Under the pieces are notes generated by a model, which saw only the letters and a list, made by a program, of their open reading frames with translations, was not told the DNA's origin and searched no databases. From positions 1 through 64,000 of the forward strand of contig NZ_ML775959.1 in the NCBI RefSeq assembly GCF_009769385.1: a stretch of DNA of 64,000 nt. The letters are read 5' to 3'. The DNA comes from Saccharothrix deserti. Its GTDB lineage: Bacteria > Actinomycetota > Actinomycetes > Mycobacteriales > Pseudonocardiaceae. Of the stretch, positions 59,707-64,000 are shown one piece after another. Numbering within the stretch: position 1 is the first letter of the stretch; every line of letters starts with the position of its first letter. The position numbers and the translations under genes are program-made.

Positions 59707-60207
59707 CTAGTCGGGGCGGTGCGCGCCGCCGCCCAGGCCGTAGAGGATGCGCTGGATCACTTCCGGGTCCACGTCGGGCTCGTCGCCCAGCTTCTCGGCG
59801 GCGGGGGAGCGGCGGGGTTCGCGGCGCGGCAGCGGGACGGCCGAGGCGTTCATGCCCGACGGCAGCGCCAGCTCGCACCACGCCAGGTGGCCGCCTGCGG
59901 TGAGGTCGACCAGGCCCGCACGGGAGCCGGCCAGCTCCGGCGGCAGCGCGACGCGGTTGCCCTCGACCTCGACCACGAGGTAGGTGCCGGTCAGCCGCAG
60001 GCGCACCAGCAGGAAGCCGGGTGCGCGCCGGTCCGCCACGTCGACCGCCGCACCGACCAGCCGTCGGATGGTCTGCGCGGCCTCGTCCTGCATCGCCCGC
60101 AGGCGCCACTCGCCGAGCGAGAAGCGCACGAACATGTCCGCGACGTTCACCGCGGTGGGCAGCGCGACGAGTCGAAGGTCGTCGACCTGTTCGGTCTTGG
60201 CGTTCAC
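59707..60207 (-). CDS. Degenerate HATPase/RsbW-like protein
   Basis: A protein of 166 aa, GTG at 60207 after an aggagg ribosome binding site. The N-terminal part (LRLVALPTAVNVADMFVRFSL, the arginine-rich second strand, then a long helix EAAQTIRRLVGAAVDV) follows the layout of RsbW-like anti-sigma/ATP-binding proteins of actinomycetes. The usual ATP-binding N-box (ELxTNAxxH) is absent. The C-terminal ~45 residues are basic then acidic (RREPRRSPAAEKLG, DEPDVDPEVIQRILYGLGG). It is probably a regulatory partner that no longer binds ATP. The family assignment is tentative. Confidence 0.5.
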   Translation of the reverse strand: MNAKTEQVDDLRLVALPTAVNVADMFVRFSLGEWRLRAMQDEAAQTIRRLVGAAVDVADRRAPGFLLVRLRLTGTYLVVEVEGNRVALPPELAGSRAGLVDLTAGGHLAWCELALPSGMNASAVPLPRREPRRSPAAEKLGDEPDVDPEVIQRILYGLGGGAHRPD

Positions 60208-60508
60208 ACCGATCCTCCTCGCCTGCGTCCGGCGCGTGCTGCGCCAGATGGTGCCATGAGTGCATCCGATGTCACCCACGTGGTCTACCGACCGTGAGCG
60301 GACTGTGTCCGCATTGAGTTCTACAGCTTCAGTACTGACCGAAGGAGAACCTTGGTTTCTACGGTCTACTACGGGTGGACGCGGTGAACGGTTCAGGGCG
60401 GTTGCGGCGACGAACCGGAAAGTACCGAAGTGCGGGGTGGAATGGAATAACGATCCGGTTCGCCCCGACGGGCGACCGGCCCCGCCGAGGGTAGGTCGCG
60501 AGCAGCGC
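60208..60508. other. Intergenic region between HATPase-like gene and yceI
   Basis: About 300 bases with no supportable gene on either strand. Overlapping long frames have no start signals and unlikely composition. A gttt-N14-gggt motif (around 60354-60375) resembles a stress-sigma promoter but faces no + strand gene. Confidence 0.35.
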
Positions 60509-60541
60509 GAAGGGCCCGCCGACACTCCGGCGGACCCTTCG
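60509..60541 (-). terminator. Terminator of the yceI-like gene
   Basis: Stem cgaagggcccgccg (60509-60522) with cggcggacccttcg (60528-60541), one mismatch, 5-base loop, 60 bases beyond the stop of the - strand YceI gene. Confidence 0.6.
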
Positions 60542-60600
60542 GTGAGTTTTTGGCCGGCTCCGGGCTCTCGGGGGGCGGGAGCCCGGCCTGCCTCGCGAGC

Positions 60601-61146
60601 TCAGGCCTGCTTGACGACCTCGATCTCCAGCAGGATGGTGATCTTGTCGCTGACGACGGCGCCGGCCGCGCCACCGGTCACGCCGAACTCGCGGCGGTTG
60701 ATCTCGGTGGAGGCGGAGAAGCCCGCGACCTTCGCGCCCTCGAAGCCGTCGCCGAAGCCGTTGATCTCCAGTTCCAGGGACACGGCCTTGGTCACGCCGT
60801 GCAGGGACAGCTCACCGTCGATGAAGAAGCCCTCGCCGTTGGCGCGCACGCCGGTGGAGGTGAAGGTGAGCTCGGGGAACTTCTCGACGTCCAGGAAGTC
60901 CTCGCCCTTGACGTGGGCGTCGCGCTGACCGTTGCGGGTGTCGATCGACGCCGCGTCGATCTTCGCGTTGACCGTGGACTCCAGCGGGTCCTCGGCGGTC
61001 ACGATGGTGCCCTCGAAGGTGCCGAAGTGGCCGCGGACCTTGGACACGCCGAGGTGGCGGACCACGAACGAGATGTCCGAGTGCACCGGGTCGATCGCCC
61101 AAGTGCCAGCGAGGTAGCCGGGGATCTGCACAGCCTGCGTGGTCAT
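60601..61146 (-). CDS. YceI family protein
   Basis: A protein of 181 aa with the lipocalin-like YceI fold. It begins near GTWAIDPVHSDISFVVRHLG, continues through KVRGHFGTFEGTIVTAEDP, DAASIDTRNGQRDAHVKGEDF and the FPELTFTST strand, and ends SDKITILLEIEVVKQA. No signal peptide, so this is the cytosolic actinobacterial type. Family members bind polyisoprenoid or amphipathic ligands. It is divergent from a MarR gene and flanked by two similar palindromes. It is likely repressed by that MarR. Confidence 0.88.
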   Translation of the reverse strand: MTTQAVQIPGYLAGTWAIDPVHSDISFVVRHLGVSKVRGHFGTFEGTIVTAEDPLESTVNAKIDAASIDTRNGQRDAHVKGEDFLDVEKFPELTFTSTGVRANGEGFFIDGELSLHGVTKAVSLELEINGFGDGFEGAKVAGFSASTEINRREFGVTGGAAGAVVSDKITILLEIEVVKQA

Positions 61147-61171
61147 TTATTGGTCCTTCTGGGTTGGTCTG

Positions 61172-61217
61172 GTTGAACTCTCAACCGAACATAGCTCATC
61201 CTGGTTGAGGGTTCAAC
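61172..61217. promoter_or_regulatory. Two MarR-type operators between yceI and marR
   Basis: gttgaactctcaacc (61172-61186) and ggttgagggttcaac (61203-61217) are reverse complements with one mismatch. Each is an interrupted palindrome (gttga...tcaac). Centre distance is 31 bp (about three turns). They cover the divergent start region. Confidence 0.7.
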
Positions 61218-61238
61218 AACGCCCGTATGATGGGAGAC

Positions 61239-61730
61239 ATGAGCGACGTGCGGTGGTTGAGCGCCGAAGAGCAGCAGGTCTGGCGTGCCTTCATGACCGC
61301 CGTGACCAAGTTCACCGAACACCTGGACCGGCAGTTGCAGCGCGACTCCGGTATGCCGATGGCGTACTACGAGATCCTCGTGGCGCTGTCCGAGTCGCCG
61401 GGGCGCGCGCTCCGGATGAGCGAGTTGGCGGAGGTGTGCCTCTCGTCCCGGTCCCGGCTGTCCCACGCGGTCGCCCGGCTGGAGAAGGAGGGCTGGGTCG
61501 AGCGGCGGGCGTGCACGGTGGACCGGCGCGGCTCGTTCGCGACGCTGACCGACGCCGGGTTCGCCGTCCTGGAGCAGGCGGCGGCGGGTCACGTGACGGC
61601 GGTGCGGGAGCACCTGTTCGACGTGCTGACCCCCGAGCAGTTGCGGTCGCTGGCCGAGATCAGCCGTGCGGTGGACGCGGGGCTGACGTCCGAGTGCGCG
61701 AAGGCGCGCGAGGAGCTCGCCGATTTCTAG
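61239..61730 (+). CDS. MarR family regulator
   Basis: A regulator of 163 aa from the ATG at 61239 (tgggaga five bases upstream; an ATG at 61227 is in frame but has no Shine-Dalgarno). Winged helix: MRMSELAEVCLSSRSRLSHAVARLEKEG with wing ACTVDRRGSFATLTDAG, and dimer helices at both ends. The YceI/MarR divergent pair with paired operators is common in actinomycetes. The single Cys in each of the recognition region (EVCLSS), the wing (RACTVD) and the C terminus (SECAK) leaves redox sensing possible. Confidence 0.85.
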   Translation: MSDVRWLSAEEQQVWRAFMTAVTKFTEHLDRQLQRDSGMPMAYYEILVALSESPGRALRMSELAEVCLSSRSRLSHAVARLEKEGWVERRACTVDRRGSFATLTDAGFAVLEQAAAGHVTAVREHLFDVLTPEQLRSLAEISRAVDAGLTSECAKAREELADF

Positions 61731-61959
61731 GCCGGGTTCCCTGGCCGGTTTCCCCACGTCGGTCGCCGGGGTCGGTTGCCGGGGCCGGTCGCCGGTGCGG
61801 GTTCCGCGGCGGGTTCCGGGGTCGGCGGATGCCTGACATCCCACGTGCGGGGGAATTCCGGTCCGATGTGGACGCATCCGGCGGAGTGGCCCTGGGCCGA
61901 GCGGAGCAGGCTCGGGCGTCGTCTCAAAATTGTCATACCGGCCGGTTAGCATCCGCCCT

Positions 61960-64000
61960 GTGGGAGCGAAGCTGGGCAGGATCGCGCGCCGGGTCGTCGG
62001 CGCGGGCCGACGGGAGTCGGCCAGTGTCAGCGCGGCCGCGTTAGGGCTGTTGCTGCTGGTCGGCGCCGCACTGGGCGACGGCATCTCGCGCACGGCCGTG
62101 GAAGTCTCCGACGGTCTCACCTGGCTGAACGACGACCAGCGCGGCGAGGTCGTGCAGGTCAACCCCAGCTCCGGCAAACCGCAGACGCGGTTGCAGGTCA
62201 GCGGTGCGGACGCGCAGCTGGAGATCGCGCAGTCCGACGACAAGCTGATCGTGCTCGACCGCCGCACCGGGCAGATCACCGTGATCGACCTGGCCACCCT
62301 GCTGTCGTCCGGTCGCAGGCAGGCGCCCCCCGGTCCGTCGGCGAAGGTGCTCATCGCGTGGGACCAGGTGTTCGTGGTCGACCGCGCGGCGGGCTCGGTG
62401 CACAACGCCGACCCGGTGACGTTGGCCGACATCGGCGCGCCCTGGCTCGCGGGTCAGCCGCTGGCCGATGTGGTGGCCGACGACGACGGCGTGATCTGGG
62501 CGGTGGACCACGGCGGCAACCTGTACGCGTTGGAGTGGTCCGACGACGACGAGAAGTTCCTGGAGCTGTCGAACAAGCCGGTTTCGGGCGCCGGTCCGCG
62601 CACCGCGTTGGTGCCGCACGAACGCGGCGTGACGTTGCTCGGGTTGGAGGGCGGCGTGGTGGTGCGTGACGGCACCGGCCGCGACCTCACCACGAGCACC
62701 GCGTCGTTCTCCGGTGAGGTGTTGGCGGCGCAGACGAGCCCGACGGGTCTGGTGCCCGCGTCGGTGCCGGACGCGTCGGCGGTCGTGCTGTTGAGCGGTG
62801 ACGAGGTGGTCCGGGTCGACATGGGGCAGTTCAGCTGTCCCACGCCGGGACGTCCGGCGGTGTTCCGCGACCGCGTGTACGTGCCGTGCCGCGGTTCGGG
62901 CAAGGTCGTGGTGCTGGACCGGTCGGGTCGGCGTGGCGCGGAGGACGTGCGCACGGGTGGTTCCGGTGATCCGGCGCTGGTGTTCGACGACGGCAAGCTG
63001 TTCATCAACACGCCGGGCACGAACGAGGGCGTGATCGTCGACTCGGACGGCCGGACCCGGAACGTGGTGATCCGCAGCCCCGAGTTGCCGGTCACGGACC
63101 CGGAGCGGTCGCCGATGCCGAGCGTGCCGAGCCCGCCGCCGCCGCGTCCGGACCCGCCGACGCGGGACAACCCGCGTGGCGGTCCGAACCCGCGCAACGG
63201 TGGCGGCGAGACGACGACCGTGCCGGTGACGACCACGTCGCCGAGTGGCGGTGTGTCGGGGGCGGTGCCGGGGCGTCCGGCGGGTGTGACGGTGTCGCAG
63301 CGCAGCAACAACGGCACGTCGGTGGTCGTGACGGTGAGCTGGAGCGCGGTGCCGGACGGCGGTGAGCCGCTCTCCGGGTACTCGGTGAAGGCGACCGGCG
63401 GGTTCTCCGGTGGCAGCCGGGAGACCCAGGTGGCGGGCACGTCGTCGGACTTGACGTTCCCGTGCGCGGGGACGTCGTTCTGCACCAACGGAAAGCTCGA
63501 GGTGACCGTGGCGGCGTACAACCGGTTCGGTGCGGGCGAGGCGGGCGCGGCGTCGTTCGCGGTTCGTCCGGCGACCGGGCAGCCGACCACCACGCCTCCT
63601 CCGACGACGACTCCGCCGCCGCCTCCTCCGCCTCCTCCCACGACCACTCCTCCTCCGCCGCCTCCGCCGCCGCCTCCCACAACGACCCCGCCTCCGCCTC
63701 CGCCGCCGACTCTGCCCAGCGCGGGAGCCGTCGTGATCAGCACGATCGGCGCGGGCGCGAACCGGTTCGAGAAGCGCGTCACCACGGCGCCGCCCGCGGA
63801 CTGGGCGAGCCACGGCGGGCAGTGCGAGGTCGTCAACAAGACCTATGCGTACGCGGTCGCGATCGCGTGTTCGGGCGGGACGGTGGCGGTGCCGGTGGAC
63901 TACGACTCGAACTCGATCGTCGTGCGCGCCTACGCCGCGTCCGGGTCGGGCTCGGTGGATTCGGCGGCGCGCAGCGTGTTCGTGCTGGACCCCGAGCAGA
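61960..64000 (+). CDS. Membrane-anchored fibronectin type III / Pro-Thr-rich protein (3' end beyond window)
   Basis: GTG at 61960 opens a frame that runs off the window after 680 residues. Residues ~25-45 form one membrane helix (SAAALGLLLLVGAALGDGI) after a basic N terminus, so most of the protein is extracellular. Residues ~50-400 are repeated short beta-strand units (DDQRGEVVQVNPSSGK, ITVIDLATLL, VFVVDRAAGSV) that look like an irregular beta-propeller. An FN3 domain spans ~437-535 (PAGVTVSQRSNNG, SWSAVPDGGEPLSGYSVKA, Cys pair CAGTSFC). A Pro/Thr tract (~542-587) and the start of another beta domain follow. Such proteins usually precede MoxR/DUF58/transglutaminase-like genes in actinomycetes. 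Function unknown; cell-surface role inferred. Confidence 0.7.
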   Translation, partial: MGAKLGRIARRVVGAGRRESASVSAAALGLLLLVGAALGDGISRTAVEVSDGLTWLNDDQRGEVVQVNPSSGKPQTRLQVSGADAQLEIAQSDDKLIVLDRRTGQITVIDLATLLSSGRRQAPPGPSAKVLIAWDQVFVVDRAAGSVHNADPVTLADIGAPWLAGQPLADVVADDDGVIWAVDHGGNLYALEWSDDDEKFLELSNKPVSGAGPRTALVPHERGVTLLGLEGGVVVRDGTGRDLTTSTASFSGEVLAAQTSPTGLVPASVPDASAVVLLSGDEVVRVDMGQFSCPTPGRPAVFRDRVYVPCRGSGKVVVLDRSGRRGAEDVRTGGSGDPALVFDDGKLFINTPGTNEGVIVDSDGRTRNVVIRSPELPVTDPERSPMPSVPSPPPPRPDPPTRDNPRGGPNPRNGGGETTTVPVTTTSPSGGVSGAVPGRPAGVTVSQRSNNGTSVVVTVSWSAVPDGGEPLSGYSVKATGGFSGGSRETQVAGTSSDLTFPCAGTSFCTNGKLEVTVAAYNRFGAGEAGAASFAVRPATGQPTTTPPPTTTPPPPPPPPPTTTPPPPPPPPPPTTTPPPPPPPTLPSAGAVVISTIGAGANRFEKRVTTAPPADWASHGGQCEVVNKTYAYAVAIACSGGTVAVPVDYDSNSIVVRAYAASGSGSVDSAARSVFVLDPEQ

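Noticed and set aside
61731-61959. GC-rich direct repeats (ggtcgccgg / gccggggtcgg) after the marR gene considered as a CRISPR or minisatellite
   Set aside because: Units are irregular, overlapping and without spacers; they look like low-complexity intergenic sequence.

Overview
The window is high-GC DNA with GTG starts, tightly packed operons and many TetR, MarR and IclR regulators. It also has an MshA-like glycosyltransferase, DUF4383 and DUF6292 proteins, and very large NRPS genes. This points to a filamentous actinomycete, most likely Pseudonocardiales (Saccharothrix, Lentzea or Actinosynnema type). The genus is inferred and was not searched.

Region 1 (1-2.1 kb) is debris: the 3' end of an IS5-type transposase, a frameshifted MFS transporter, the tail of a TPR regulator and a secreted-protein gene whose signal peptide is out of frame. 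Region 2 (2.1-9.9 kb) is a seven-gene + strand operon: class III aminotransferase, NAD-dependent epimerase, membrane-anchored EEP phosphatase/nuclease, GT4 glycosyltransferase, UbiA-type prenyl-phosphate transferase, flippase and methyltransferase. It ends at a strong hairpin and probably builds and exports a polyprenyl-linked or membrane glycoconjugate. Region 3 (10.0-15.1 kb) is a second scar: the 3' half of a tRNA, IS1182 and IS5 remnants, hydrolase and CBS-domain fragments, one intact TetR/hydrolase pair with twin operators, and an intact DDE integrase-type transposase.

Region 4 (15.1-27.1 kb) holds ordinary accessory genes: a tandem IclR regulator, an EamA-PNPOx fusion opposite a MarR, DUF4383, DUF6292, a GT4, a ferritin-like small protein, a metallophosphoesterase, a Dabb protein with TetR, an MFS pump with TetR, and an ArsR-arsenate-reductase fusion followed by ChrA.

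Region 5 (27.1-56.7 kb, all - strand) is a nonribosomal peptide cluster read in the order PBP-type thioesterase, NRPS A (2625 aa), NRPS B (6301 aa), MFS exporter, MbtH. The last three start codons overlap or nearly abut the gene before. The assembly line has eight carrier domains and eight modules: A-T / C-(A remnant)-T-E / C-A-T // C-A-T-E / C-A-T / C-A-T-E / C-A-T / C-A-T-E. E domains fall on modules 2, 4, 6 and 8, and the C domains alternate LCL/DCL to match. The backbone should therefore be a strictly alternating L,D octapeptide with a D residue at the C terminus. There is no C-terminal thioesterase; a standalone PBP/beta-lactamase-fold serine enzyme sits at the head of the operon, as in surugamide-type head-to-tail cyclases. 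Module 2 keeps only about 84 residues of its adenylation domain and lacks the core and the A10 lysine, so its residue must come in trans or be skipped. My pocket reading gives aa1 = aa8 (code DALLVGAVVK, perhaps large hydrophobic or aromatic), Thr at 3 and 7 (DFWNIGMVHK), and three consecutive acidic-pocket (probably cationic side chain) residues at 4, 5 and 6.

Region 6 (57.1-64 kb) returns to housekeeping-like genes: a small alarmone synthetase, an EamA permease, a DUF664/DinB protein, a degenerate HATPase-like protein, YceI with a divergent MarR, and the 5' part of a membrane-anchored FN3/Pro-Thr-rich protein that runs off the window.
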